DNA of 64,000 bases from CAZMGV01 sp964621525 [NCBI: uncultured bacterium]. Lineage in GTDB: Bacteria > JAGRBM01. Shown here one piece after another: positions 1 through 8,683 of this stretch. Where the stretch lies: contig CAZUMS010000007.1 of NCBI GenBank assembly GCA_964621525.1, positions 67,775-131,774 on the forward strand. The letters are read 5' to 3'. Numbering within the stretch: position 1 is the stretch's first letter; every line of letters begins with the position of its first letter. Below the pieces are notes generated by a model that did no database searches, had not been told where the DNA came from, and saw only the letters and a program-made list of their open reading frames with translations. Position numbers and translations under genes: made by a program.

Positions 1-954
1 GCATTCCTCGCAAGCCGCGCCCAGGTCGTGACCCTCGAAATCGAAAAAATCTCCGTTGATGCCCTGAAGGCCGCCGCCGAGCGTGCTCCTTTAAGGCCCG
101 GAGCCGAAGTCCTGCACATCATCCAGGACCGTTCCCGCCAGAAGAACTGGATCTCCGGCAAGGGGTTCCCGGTGGGTCCCTACCGGTGTGCGAATTCCGC
201 CGGTGAGCTGGAAAAGGCCGTGAAAGAACTCGGCGGCCCGTGCTTCGTGAAATCAAACACGGGCGGCTACGACGGACGCGGTCAGGCTGAAGTCAAAACC
301 CCGGCGGAAGCGAAAGACGCCTGGGCGTACCTGGGCTCGGAACCCTGCGTCGCCGAGCTGGCTCTGGATCTCGAAGCCGAACTGTCGGTTCAGGTCGCAC
401 GCCGGCCGTCCGGCGAAGTGGCGGTCTATCCGCCCGCGCTGAACCACCACGAGAACCGGATCCTCGCCTGGTCGGTAATCCCGGGCCCCCTGCCGCCCGC
501 CATCACGAAAGAGGCGGTCTCCATCGCGTCGGAACTCACCCGCCAGCTCGGTGTCGAGGGGCTGCTCGTGCTCGAACTGTTCCTGCTGAAAGACGGCCGC
601 CTGCTCGTGAACGAACTGGCGCCCCGGCCCCACAATTCGTTCCATCAGACCGAACGGGCCTGCGTCACCAGCCAGTTCGAACAGCACATCCGCGCCGTCT
701 GCAACCTGCCGCTGGGCAGTGTCGAAGTGATCCAGCCGGCCGCCATCGTGAACCTGCTCGGTGAGGTCTGGCTCCACGGCCATCCACCGGCCTTCGACGA
801 GGCGCTCTCAATTCCCGGGGTGAAGCTCCATCTCTACGGCAAGAACAATCCCCGCAAGGGCCGCAAGATGGGCCACCTGTCGGCGACCGGTCCGACCCCC
901 GAGGCTGCCGTCAAGGCGGTTCAGGAAGCCTTCAAACGGCTCAATCCTTCCTGA
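1..954 (+). CDS. purK: N5-carboxyaminoimidazole ribonucleotide synthase, 5'-partial
   Basis: ATP-grasp enzyme of purine synthesis that carboxylates aminoimidazole ribonucleotide using ATP and bicarbonate. The reading frame is open from base 1 (AFLASRAQVVTLEIE), so the N-terminal nucleotide-binding part, roughly 60 residues, lies outside the window. Visible family signatures are VVTLEIE, the ATP-grasp segment FVKSNTGGYDGRGQ, and the active-site stretch VNELAPRPHNSFHQTERACVT. The C-terminus (KLHLYGKNNPRKGRKMGHLSA) is also typical. purE would be expected upstream but cannot be seen. No strong terminator follows. Confidence 0.95.
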   Translation, partial: AFLASRAQVVTLEIEKISVDALKAAAERAPLRPGAEVLHIIQDRSRQKNWISGKGFPVGPYRCANSAGELEKAVKELGGPCFVKSNTGGYDGRGQAEVKTPAEAKDAWAYLGSEPCVAELALDLEAELSVQVARRPSGEVAVYPPALNHHENRILAWSVIPGPLPPAITKEAVSIASELTRQLGVEGLLVLELFLLKDGRLLVNELAPRPHNSFHQTERACVTSQFEQHIRAVCNLPLGSVEVIQPAAIVNLLGEVWLHGHPPAFDEALSIPGVKLHLYGKNNPRKGRKMGHLSATGPTPEAAVKAVQEAFKRLNPS

Positions 955-999
955 AAAGAATATATCCCCGGCCCTGAAACTTTCCGGCCTTCTCCAGCG

Positions 1000-1005
1000 T
1001 ATAAT
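1000..1005 (+). promoter_or_regulatory. Possible -10 element upstream of the eight-gene operon
   Basis: A perfect TATAAT lies 57 bases before the first gene of the operon, in an AT-richer patch of the purK-operon gap. No good -35 hexamer sits at the usual 17-base spacing (CTGAAA at 974-979 is about 20 bases away). The call is therefore tentative; an ECF-type promoter is also possible because the operon encodes its own sigma factor. Confidence 0.35.
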
Positions 1006-1061
1006 GTTCCGGAAACCGACTTGTACCGAGCAGCAGTCCGGTCACTCCGGAAGGGGACGGC

Positions 1062-3401
1062 ATGCGATATTTCGGAAAATACCTTGCGATTCCGGCCTTT
1101 TGCGGAGCACTCGCATTTCTGGCACCTGCTGCAGCCAAAGAGCCGGCGGCTAAGAGTAAAACCGCTGCCAAAACACCAGCGGCGAAGCCGGTCGCTGCAC
1201 AGCCCGCTCCCGCCATGTCCACACCGGGATATGACACCTCCCGGATCATCCACGATACCCCGGGGCACGAACTGGGACAGGATCTCGGCCGCCAGATGGC
1301 GCCGGGTGCACCGCTCCGCGACAAGCTGATTGCCCCGGCCGCGAAGTCCGTCGCCGAGGCGAAGCTCATCGACCGGTTGTTCAGCCAGGCGGTGGTCGCC
1401 GCCGTGAATACCGTCGTGGAAGCCCTCCCCCCCGACCAGGCAGAGGCGCTTCTGGACGAACCGGTCGCGATCGCACGGGAGCTGCTGCAGGAAAAATATT
1501 CGGACGCTGCATTCACGGCCGCCGTCAACCTTCACCGGGACGACACACTGCTTCCGCTGAACGAGTTCATCGAAGCTTCGGGGGCACTCGACCTCGATAC
1601 CCGCCAGAGGCTCGTGACGCCGCTGCTCCAGGACAGCTTCGAGCTGTCTGCCGACGCCCGTATCCGCAAGGCGGTTTCAAACATCCACGAGATCTCCCGC
1701 GCCGAACTCGACTTCGCCCCCAAGACATCACCTGATGTCGCATTGCTGTTCATGGGCATCGGAAAAACCGTCACCGATATCACGCCGGAACAGTACCAGA
1801 AATCGCTAGACCTGCTGGACGGGCTCTACAAGGGCGGTCTCGTCACGCATTTCACGAAATACGCACAGGCCAACTATCCGTTCGCCACCAGGCAGAACCC
1901 GATCATCAGGCTCGCCAAGCCGTTTGAATGCGTGTTCGACCCTGCGGGCCGCCGGGGCTTCTACCGGTCCGCCCGTACGACGGGTATCATCATCCAGAAT
2001 TACCCCGCGCTGGACGACTTCACGGCGCTCTCGCTCGAGAACCTCGACCGGTTTACCGAACCGGCCGGGCTCCAGATGATCCACAACATCTTCAGGTACC
2101 CGCGCCTGCCCCAGCTCATCGAGGGGTTCCACATCGCCGTGGATATGGGGAAATTCGACAAGGTGATCGAGAACACGGCCCGCATGGTGGCCGGAGAAAC
2201 CGCCGAAGCGCCCGGGGCTGAAAGTCCCGAGGCAGCCGCCGGGGTCAAAGGGGGCCTGTCATCCAAGTTCCAGCAGTACATGAAGGAAGGCAATCGCTCC
2301 CGGCTGATCCTTTTCCTTACCGGACAGACGCTCGCCCTCCTGGGCGACCTTGGCGATGTCCGCCTCAAGTCCGACCCGAAACGTACCATGCTGAACGAGT
2401 CCATCGACTTCGTGACCTATCTGCTCGTGGGTGACTCTTCCCGCGGGATACCTCCCGTCGTCGATCCCCTGCTCGAAACCCTCTACGACATTCTCGGCGA
2501 TACCGAACGGGGGCAGCGCTTCATGCGTATCCTCGCCGAGGCATCGAAGATCATCCTCAATCCGCCGAACGGCCTCGACGTGAAAGATCTGGACAACCAG
2601 CTTTCGGATATCCTGAAGTGCGACCCTGAAGTAGAGTTCGCCGCGGTGCTCAGGGATCAGCTCGACGACGATCCCAAAAACGGCGACGTGCGCCCGGCCG
2701 TTCCGGTCCTCAAGCTGATCGCGAAGACCGACCCCAGGCTGGCGTCACTCTCCCTCAACCGGTACGGAGAACTCGTCCGCAAGCGTTACGAGGAGCAGTT
2801 CATCGTCTTCCTCAAGCGGATCTACGAGGCGGAGTCCCCCGACTGGTACCCGATCACTTCGTTATCGGAGGAAGTGTTCCAGCCCAGGCGGGGAGGCAAA
2901 GCGATCTTCGAGCGCGGCGGCCAGATTGTGGCGCTCTCGCTGCCTGAAGCGCGAGACAATCACGCGGTTCTCCAGCGCCTCACGTCGGAACAGCACAAGC
3001 CGGATCTCCTCGCCGCCTACGCCCTCTTCCAGCGCGTGCTCGAGGACCGGCCGGACCCGAAGGCGAAAACCCCCGGAGAGAAGCTCAGTGCCCTCGAAAG
3101 GCTGTCGCCCGGGGCCGTGAAGCTCGCCCGTGCCGAGAACCCGTTGACCCGGAGCCCGGCGCTTGACGACGTTGTGATCGCCCTCGATGCCGTCCACCAC
3201 GCGGGGCTCGACGCCACGGCCATGGACCTCCTCGTCCTCCTTTCGGACCAGGGCTATTTCGACCGCAAACGCGATCCCAATATTTTCGGAGCGGCGGAAT
3301 CGATCCTCTCCCAGATCGAGAAAACCCGTACCGCCCAGCGCGTGCTGCTCGAGCCGGGCGTCGTAAAATCCCCCGCCGCAGCGAAGGCGGGAAAACCGTG
3401 A
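1062..3401 (+). CDS. Large exported helical protein of unknown function (operon gene 1)
   Basis: 779 residues. An N-terminal signal peptide (basic start, hydrophobic run, cleavage probably after APAAA) is followed by a Lys/Ala/Pro-rich linker to about residue 55. The rest is predominantly helical with Leu/Ala-rich repeats, resembling an alpha-solenoid. I recognise no catalytic motif. The C-terminal segment (MDLLVLLSDQGYFDRKRDPNI) resembles the end of the 1523-residue protein at 8680-13251 (LDLLELNGYLDRRSPSI), and both contain an N-G-D segment before a helical stretch. The two may therefore be distant relatives. The stop overlaps the GTG start of the peroxidase gene, so the two are translationally coupled. 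Periplasmic or surface location is inferred from the signal peptide. Confidence 0.8.
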   Translation: MRYFGKYLAIPAFCGALAFLAPAAAKEPAAKSKTAAKTPAAKPVAAQPAPAMSTPGYDTSRIIHDTPGHELGQDLGRQMAPGAPLRDKLIAPAAKSVAEAKLIDRLFSQAVVAAVNTVVEALPPDQAEALLDEPVAIARELLQEKYSDAAFTAAVNLHRDDTLLPLNEFIEASGALDLDTRQRLVTPLLQDSFELSADARIRKAVSNIHEISRAELDFAPKTSPDVALLFMGIGKTVTDITPEQYQKSLDLLDGLYKGGLVTHFTKYAQANYPFATRQNPIIRLAKPFECVFDPAGRRGFYRSARTTGIIIQNYPALDDFTALSLENLDRFTEPAGLQMIHNIFRYPRLPQLIEGFHIAVDMGKFDKVIENTARMVAGETAEAPGAESPEAAAGVKGGLSSKFQQYMKEGNRSRLILFLTGQTLALLGDLGDVRLKSDPKRTMLNESIDFVTYLLVGDSSRGIPPVVDPLLETLYDILGDTERGQRFMRILAEASKIILNPPNGLDVKDLDNQLSDILKCDPEVEFAAVLRDQLDDDPKNGDVRPAVPVLKLIAKTDPRLASLSLNRYGELVRKRYEEQFIVFLKRIYEAESPDWYPITSLSEEVFQPRRGGKAIFERGGQIVALSLPEARDNHAVLQRLTSEQHKPDLLAAYALFQRVLEDRPDPKAKTPGEKLSALERLSPGAVKLARAENPLTRSPALDDVVIALDAVHHAGLDATAMDLLVLLSDQGYFDRKRDPNIFGAAESILSQIEKTRTAQRVLLEPGVVKSPAAAKAGKP

Positions 3402-4396
3402 GACTGAAACTCACCGGGATTCTTCTGCTCGGTACTCTGGGTCTGGCCCTGGCGGACAATTCTCCCCCGGTCGCACGGGCCGGCGCCACGCCCGCCTCGT
3501 TCAAACACACCGTAGATCTCGGTGCCGTCCTCTTCTTCGACGGCCGGTTCGGAAAAGACGGCCGCCGGTCATGCTCGGGATGCCATCTGCCGGAATTCGG
3601 CTGGACCGACCGGGAGCCTGTTTCCATCGGAGTTTACGGGCGGCGGGCAAGGCGCAACTCCCCGACCCTCCTCGACGCGAAAGAAGCCGAGAAATCAGGA
3701 ACCCTGTTCCGCGACGGCCGTGCCCCGAATCTGATCGAATTCAATATCCATCCGATCACGGACCCCAATGAACTGGACATGACCCCGGACAAGGTCGTCG
3801 AACGCATACAGGCCGTAGAGGGCTACCGGCCCCTGTTCCGGAGGGCATTCGGCACCTCCGACGTGACCTTTGGACGCATCGAGACCGCCCTCGCCCTGTT
3901 CATGCGGACGCTGGAGTTCAAGCAGGGACGTTTTGCGAAATATCTTTCCGGCGACCGGGGCGCGCTGACCGCAGCAGAAGCCCGGGGCTATGCACTCTTT
4001 AGCGGCAAGCTGGGCTGCACCGCCTGCCATGCGGGCTCCCGGCTCACCGACGAACAGTTCCATGCGACCGGGACTGGCAGGTCCAGGGAGACGGGAGGTT
4101 CCGGAGACGAAGGGCGGTTCGCCGTGACGAAGCAGGACGGCGACCTCGGAGCCTTCCGCACGCCGCCGCTGCTGAACGCCGCCATTACTCCGCCGTACTT
4201 TCACGACGGCAGCGCCCACACGCTGGAAGACGTCGTGGCATTTTACGAAACCCGGATGCCGGAGGGGACGAACGTCGATCCAAAACGGCCTGTGCTCAAG
4301 GTGACAGCCGCCGAACGGGCTGATCTGCTGGAGTTCCTCAAGGCACTCGACGCGACAGACGGGGGCTTCGTTGTCCCGGTGGTGCCCGCCCAATGA
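3398..4396 (+). CDS. Di-heme cytochrome c peroxidase / MauG-family protein
   Basis: 332 residues, normal for the bacterial di-heme peroxidase/MauG family. The signal peptide ends near LALA/ADN. Two c-type heme sites are visible: CSGCH at residues 59-63 and CTACH at 207-211. Family motifs RRNSPTLLDA, FRDGRAP, GAFRTPPLLNAA and PYFHDGSAHTLEDVVAFY are present. The family either reduces H2O2 in the periplasm or, in the MauG branch, oxidises a partner protein. The GTG start overlaps the previous stop (GTGA). The location inside an operon of unknown exported proteins suggests that one of them could be the redox partner, but that is inference. Confidence 0.93.
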   Translation: MRLKLTGILLLGTLGLALADNSPPVARAGATPASFKHTVDLGAVLFFDGRFGKDGRRSCSGCHLPEFGWTDREPVSIGVYGRRARRNSPTLLDAKEAEKSGTLFRDGRAPNLIEFNIHPITDPNELDMTPDKVVERIQAVEGYRPLFRRAFGTSDVTFGRIETALALFMRTLEFKQGRFAKYLSGDRGALTAAEARGYALFSGKLGCTACHAGSRLTDEQFHATGTGRSRETGGSGDEGRFAVTKQDGDLGAFRTPPLLNAAITPPYFHDGSAHTLEDVVAFYETRMPEGTNVDPKRPVLKVTAAERADLLEFLKALDATDGGFVVPVVPAQ

Positions 4397-4980
4397 AACG
4401 CCGCCATCCGCCGCTCCGCTCTGTGCCCAGCGATGCCGGGGCTGCGTCCGAATACAGCAGCACTCCCGAAAGCCGCCTGATCCGGCAGGCTCAGGAAGGC
4501 GACCGGACGGCGCTCCGCGAACTCCTGGCTCCATACGAAGCCCCGCTCCTCCGGTTCGCCGGGCGGATGCTGGGCCCCCGGCGCCGGGCCGACGTTCACG
4601 ACCTCTGTCAGGAAGTATTCGTACGGATCATCGAAACGATCGACCGGGCCGACCCCGCAAGGCCGTTCAAACCGTATTTCTACCGGATCGCCTCGAACCT
4701 GCTGATCGATTCGCTCCGGAGCGAAATGCGCCGCGGCCCCTCCGTTCATGCACCGGAAGAACTCCCCTCCGCCAGCGGCGACCCCGGCCTGCGAATCGAC
4801 CTCGAGCGGGCGGTACTGGGACTTCCGGTGAACTACCGGACCGTGCTCATGCTCCGTTACGCCGAAGAACTGGACTACGAGGAAATCGCCGCGACGCTGC
4901 AGATTCCGCTGAATACCGTGAAAACCTACCTGTTCCGCGCCCGCCGGGCGCTCAAGACCCGCCTGGGAGAACAATCATGA
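4393..4980 (+). CDS. ECF-type RNA polymerase sigma factor
   Basis: 195 residues. Region 2 runs from ESRLIRQAQEGDRTALRELLAPYE through DVHDLCQEVFVRIIETI to YFYRIASNLLIDSLR. Region 4 is LPVNYRTVLMLRYAEELDYEEIAATL followed by the helix-turn-helix NTVKTYLFRARRALK. A low-complexity lead of about 25 residues precedes region 2. The ATG overlaps the peroxidase stop by 4 bases (ATGA). Sigma factors of this group are usually held by an anti-sigma encoded next door; here the next gene lacks any recognisable anti-sigma motif. It may control its own operon, but this cannot be tested from sequence alone. Confidence 0.95.
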   Translation: MKRRHPPLRSVPSDAGAASEYSSTPESRLIRQAQEGDRTALRELLAPYEAPLLRFAGRMLGPRRRADVHDLCQEVFVRIIETIDRADPARPFKPYFYRIASNLLIDSLRSEMRRGPSVHAPEELPSASGDPGLRIDLERAVLGLPVNYRTVLMLRYAEELDYEEIAATLQIPLNTVKTYLFRARRALKTRLGEQS

Positions 4981-5495
4981 AGAAGAAACTGGACAGCCTG
5001 GAGCGCGAACGGCTCCTGCAGGAGATGGCCGCCTTCGACATCACGCCGGACCGCCGCCGTCTCGTGGACGAGATCAGGGGCGGCGCTCCGGCTTCATGGG
5101 ACCGGGAAGTCGAAGCTTACCGGAACGTCGAGAACGGCCTGCGCCGGCTGTCGGAGAAACCGCATCAGCCGGCCCGCCGGAGCCCGCTGCGGTCGGCGTT
5201 CGAGTCCGTCGAGGCCCGTGAGCGCCGCCGGGCGAAGCTCCGCCGCGAATGGGAAGACCGGATCGTCGTGGGCGGCGCGGCCGCAGCTGCCGCACGCGCC
5301 GCGCAGGCAGTCACGCAGGGCATGGTGGGTCTCACCCTCGCTGCCCGCGGAGCCGCGCAGATCGCCGGTACGCTCCGCGAGGGCGTGAATCATGCACTCC
5401 TCGACGGAATGCTGGCCCAGTTTCCCGAAGTCGCCACCATCGCTCGGGCCCGTATCGTGAATACGACGGCCGCGCCGGAAGAGGAACCCGCCTGA
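4977..5495 (+). CDS. Unknown protein in the anti-sigma position
   Basis: 172 residues, starting at the ATG that overlaps the sigma-factor stop (ATGA). The N-terminal 100 residues are charged and helical (MKKKLDSLERERLLQEMAAF). Residues about 100-140 are Ala/Gly-rich and moderately hydrophobic (VVGGAAAAAARAAQAV) and could be a weak membrane or amphipathic segment. The HxxxCxxC zinc-binding motif of zinc-containing anti-sigma factors is absent. The position immediately after an ECF sigma gene, with coupled translation, makes an anti-sigma or co-regulator role plausible but unproven. Confidence 0.7.
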   Translation: MKKKLDSLERERLLQEMAAFDITPDRRRLVDEIRGGAPASWDREVEAYRNVENGLRRLSEKPHQPARRSPLRSAFESVEARERRRAKLRREWEDRIVVGGAAAAAARAAQAVTQGMVGLTLAARGAAQIAGTLREGVNHALLDGMLAQFPEVATIARARIVNTTAAPEEEPA

Positions 5496-6256
5496 TGCTC
5501 TGGTGGGAGGAAATCCTGCGCTGGATCGAGTCGCCCTCCCGGCGGCTCCTCGTCGTCGCCTACGTCTCCCTCGGATTTGGGTTTCTGGGCAGCCTGGTCG
5601 CCGTCTGGTGGCTGGCCGTCTATCAGCGGGCCGTATTCTCCGTCATCGCCCGCGACACGGACTACGCATGGCAGCTCGCGGTATTTTTCGGCCGGGGGCG
5701 CAATCTTGGATTTGCCATGAGGGGAACCCCGGCCGGACGGGGTTACAAGATCATCATCTTCGGCAAGTCCCGGCTGGAGTGGAAATCGGCGAACCGCCGT
5801 GAACCCGATCCCCGGCGTTTCCGCGCACGGATGATCCTGCTGGTGAAAGAGGGCCCGGAAGCGAACGTCCACGCTTCGCTGTTCGTCCGCCGGGTGGCCA
5901 GACGCATCGATATCGCCCGGCTGTTCGTCAGGGCGGGTATCGGCTTCCCCGATCCCGCGATGACCGGGCAGGCGGCAGCTGTGCTGTATCCACTCACGCT
6001 GGCCCTTCCGCGAAACGAACGCATCGATGCCGCCGTACTGCCCATGTTCGACCGGGCGGGGGTCGATCTCGACGCCGAAATCGCCGCAGGCTTCCGGGCC
6101 TTCAGGGTGCTCATTCCGTGGTTCCGGTTCTCGCTGCACCCTGCAGTCATCCGTTTCAACTGGCGGTGGATGTTCCCCCGCATCAACGAACCTGAAAACC
6201 AGAACAAGGAGACGACCCATGGAAGGCAAGTTCTTCGGAATCGAATCGCTGCTTGA
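5495..6256 (+). CDS. DUF2953-like membrane-anchored protein
   Basis: 253 residues from the ATG that shares one base with the previous stop. One transmembrane segment near residues 18-42 (LLVVAYVSLGFGFLGSL) is followed by a beta-rich region and a C-terminal region with FRFSLHPAVIRFNWRWMF. The size, the N-terminal anchor and above all the adjacency to a GerW/YtfJ-family gene recall the Bacillus pair ytfI (DUF2953)-ytfJ. The family assignment rests mainly on this context and is moderate. Its 3' end overlaps the next gene by 38 bases. Confidence 0.6.
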   Translation: MLWWEEILRWIESPSRRLLVVAYVSLGFGFLGSLVAVWWLAVYQRAVFSVIARDTDYAWQLAVFFGRGRNLGFAMRGTPAGRGYKIIIFGKSRLEWKSANRREPDPRRFRARMILLVKEGPEANVHASLFVRRVARRIDIARLFVRAGIGFPDPAMTGQAAAVLYPLTLALPRNERIDAAVLPMFDRAGVDLDAEIAAGFRAFRVLIPWFRFSLHPAVIRFNWRWMFPRINEPENQNKETTHGRQVLRNRIAA

Positions 6257-6701
6257 GTCGATCATCGAACGGATCAAGTCGATCGCGGAAGGTTCCCACA
6301 CCGTCGGGGAGCCGATCCGTCAGAACGGGAAAACCGTTATCCCCATCAACACCATCAGCTTCGGTCTCGGCGGCGCCGGCGGCGACAGCTGGGGCAAGGG
6401 CTCCAGCGAGCTGTCCCAAACCGTCGGCGAGGGGAACATGGGGTTTGGCGGCGTGGGCGGCGGGGTCCGCGTGGAAACCCGCGGTTTCCTCGTCATGAAC
6501 GAAAACGGCGTTGAAGTGCTCCCGATGCCCACCCGGTCCATGTTCGACGGTCTTTACGACAAACTGCCGCAGATGATCGAGCAGGTCACGGCCAAGCTGC
6601 CGGACGGCGGTTCGGCACGGGTCCGGGAGCTGGAAGCGAAGCTCGAAACCCAGCAGGCCGAACTGCTCAGGCTGACCGGCAAGGTGAAACCCGGATCGTG
6701 A
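6219..6701 (+). CDS. GerW/YtfJ-family protein
   Basis: 160 residues, starting at the ATG preceded by AAGGAG at 6206-6211. The signature is a short N-terminal helix (ESIIERIKSIAEGSHTVGEPI), then KTVIPINTISFGLGGAGG, a Gly-rich core with GGVGGGVRVE, FLVMNENGVEVLPM and a C-terminal helical tail. This pattern matches the GerW/YtfJ family, known in Bacillus as a sporulation and germination protein but also found in non-sporulating bacteria with unknown function. It overlaps the DUF2953-like gene by 38 bases, and its own stop overlaps the next GTG start. Confidence 0.85.
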   Translation: MEGKFFGIESLLESIIERIKSIAEGSHTVGEPIRQNGKTVIPINTISFGLGGAGGDSWGKGSSELSQTVGEGNMGFGGVGGGVRVETRGFLVMNENGVEVLPMPTRSMFDGLYDKLPQMIEQVTAKLPDGGSARVRELEAKLETQQAELLRLTGKVKPGS

Positions 6702-8683
6702 CGCGGCCGGGCCCGCTGCTCCTCCTGTTACTGACGATTCTGGGTGCGGCTCCAGCCTTCGCTCAGGACCGCTACCGCTCGCTTGCCCGTGATCTTGACG
6801 ACGCCGCGCTGCTGGAACCCCTCGCCGCACGCTCACTCGCAACACTCTGGTCCGGTATCCGGGTGCTGGTTCCGGAAACGCAACACCCGGCGTTGATCGA
6901 CCCGGCCGTTGCCGCCGCAAGGCGCATGCTCTCGCGCCCCGAGTCCGCCGCCGCGCTGTCCGATCTCCTGACCCTTCACGAGGGCAGCGAAGTGGTTCCC
7001 CTGCTCGACGCTTTCGTCCGGGCCGCAGAAAATCCCGGCTCCGCCGCCTCGAATCTGGAACGGTTGTCACTCGTCCCCTCAGCCGCCGAACGGGCCGGGA
7101 TCCCGCAGCTCGGTGCGCTTTTCAGTGACGTTATGGCCGCAGGAGAACCTGCCGTAGCCGCCAAAGGCGCACGGCGTCTCGCCGGGCTGCCGCCGGAGAC
7201 GTGGGCCTCCATCGACCGGATCGCTCTTGGGGCCGTAGAACGCGGACTCTTTCCCCGCGCCGCCCGGTTCGTCACCACCGGAAGCGGCCCGGCGCTCGGT
7301 CTTGAAGAACCCCGCAAGGCAATTCCTCCTATGCTGTGTTTCCTCTCCGGCGAAAACCGCCCGGTCCTCGCCGAGGCCGCGGCCTGGCTTGAGAACTACT
7401 CCGCCCATGCGGCCCAGCCGGAACTCGCCGTGGCGTCACTCCAGTGGGCAGCGCAGCAGCTTGATGAGCCCGCCACGCAGGATTTCCTCTCGAAATCTCT
7501 TGCCTACGGGCGGCTCCCCCAGATCCAGAGAGCCCTCGTCGCCGGAATCGGGACGGGTGCCGTGCGCGAAACCGTGCTCGACTATGCGGATTTCTTTGCG
7601 GGGACCGACCGTCGGGTCCGCGTCGATCCGGATACCTGGAAGACCGCGACGGCCGGCGATGGTGACGAAAGCCACGCACCGGGCCTCTCGGGCCTCGATT
7701 TCCTCAAGCTCTCGGCGCTCACCCTGTTCACGGTCAACCGGCTCGATGATGTGCCCTCCGAACCGCGTCCGAACGGCCTCAAACAGTCGCTCGCCGACGA
7801 ACTGCTCGATTATTTCGACTACCAGCTCACTATCACCGGCACGAAGGCGACAATCTCGCCATTGTTTGATGTGGTCCGCGAGTTTCTGTCGCCGCGGGAG
7901 GACCGTGCGATTCTCGTTGCCCAGGTCCGGGACTTTGCCCGGCATATGACCGCCAATGATCCGGAGCCTCTGCTAAGGGCAGCGAAAATCTGGCTCGCCT
8001 GTGACACCGGAGCCCCGTCGGTGAAGGCCCTTTCCGCACTGATGGACAGCCGGACGCAGAATGGCGATCTCCGCATCCTCACACCTGTGCTGAGGGCCTT
8101 CAGTGCCGAACCGGCGAAACCGCTCGTCCCTCTCGTCGCGGGCGGCGGAGGGATCCTCCGCGACGCGCTCGATTCCGCCCCCATTGCCGTGGCGGCTCTT
8201 GAGCACGAGCAAAAAATTCGCGTGCTGTCGAAACTCGCCGTCGAACTGTCCGCCGGCAAGGGGCCGCTGCTTGCCGGGTTAGAACCGCTCGCCCGCGGCC
8301 TGCTCCGGGAAGCCTCCGTATTCCGCAAGGCGCTTTCATGGCAGACTGAGCAGCGGATCGTCATCCAGCGGGAATTTTTCCTCGCCGTCCTGAAACCGGA
8401 TGCCTCAGGTGCATCTGACTTCACGCGGGCGGCGGTGGTGCTCGCCCGCTGGGGCGCCTACCGGAATCCTGTGTCGGGCCGACCGCTCACGGCCGACGCC
8501 GGACTTGTTTCGATGGAAGGCATACGGAACGGACTGGCCGGAACCCTTCTGGATGCGGGCGTGGCGATCCGGAAGAAACGGGGAGACCAAGGCGTGCAGC
8601 GGCTGCTCGACCTGCTTAAAGAATCGCTCGGCAGCACGGGAAGCAGCTCGCCGAAAAATCCCCGCCGGGAGAGTGCCCGTTGA
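6698..8683 (+). CDS. Large exported helical protein of unknown function (operon gene 7)
   Basis: 661 residues with a clear signal peptide (a run of Leu, cleavage after AFA before QDRYR). The mature protein is rich in Ala/Leu helices and has no recognised catalytic motif or transmembrane segment. It looks like an all-helical repeat protein. Like the proteins at 1062 and 8680 it carries an N-G-D element before a helix (QNGDLRILTPVLRAF) and ends with a Leu-rich helix followed by a polar tail. The GTG start overlaps the previous stop (GTGA), and the stop overlaps the next gene by 4 bases. Function unknown; periplasmic location inferred. Confidence 0.8.
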   Translation: MTRPGPLLLLLLTILGAAPAFAQDRYRSLARDLDDAALLEPLAARSLATLWSGIRVLVPETQHPALIDPAVAAARRMLSRPESAAALSDLLTLHEGSEVVPLLDAFVRAAENPGSAASNLERLSLVPSAAERAGIPQLGALFSDVMAAGEPAVAAKGARRLAGLPPETWASIDRIALGAVERGLFPRAARFVTTGSGPALGLEEPRKAIPPMLCFLSGENRPVLAEAAAWLENYSAHAAQPELAVASLQWAAQQLDEPATQDFLSKSLAYGRLPQIQRALVAGIGTGAVRETVLDYADFFAGTDRRVRVDPDTWKTATAGDGDESHAPGLSGLDFLKLSALTLFTVNRLDDVPSEPRPNGLKQSLADELLDYFDYQLTITGTKATISPLFDVVREFLSPREDRAILVAQVRDFARHMTANDPEPLLRAAKIWLACDTGAPSVKALSALMDSRTQNGDLRILTPVLRAFSAEPAKPLVPLVAGGGGILRDALDSAPIAVAALEHEQKIRVLSKLAVELSAGKGPLLAGLEPLARGLLREASVFRKALSWQTEQRIVIQREFFLAVLKPDASGASDFTRAAVVLARWGAYRNPVSGRPLTADAGLVSMEGIRNGLAGTLLDAGVAIRKKRGDQGVQRLLDLLKESLGSTGSSSPKNPRRESAR

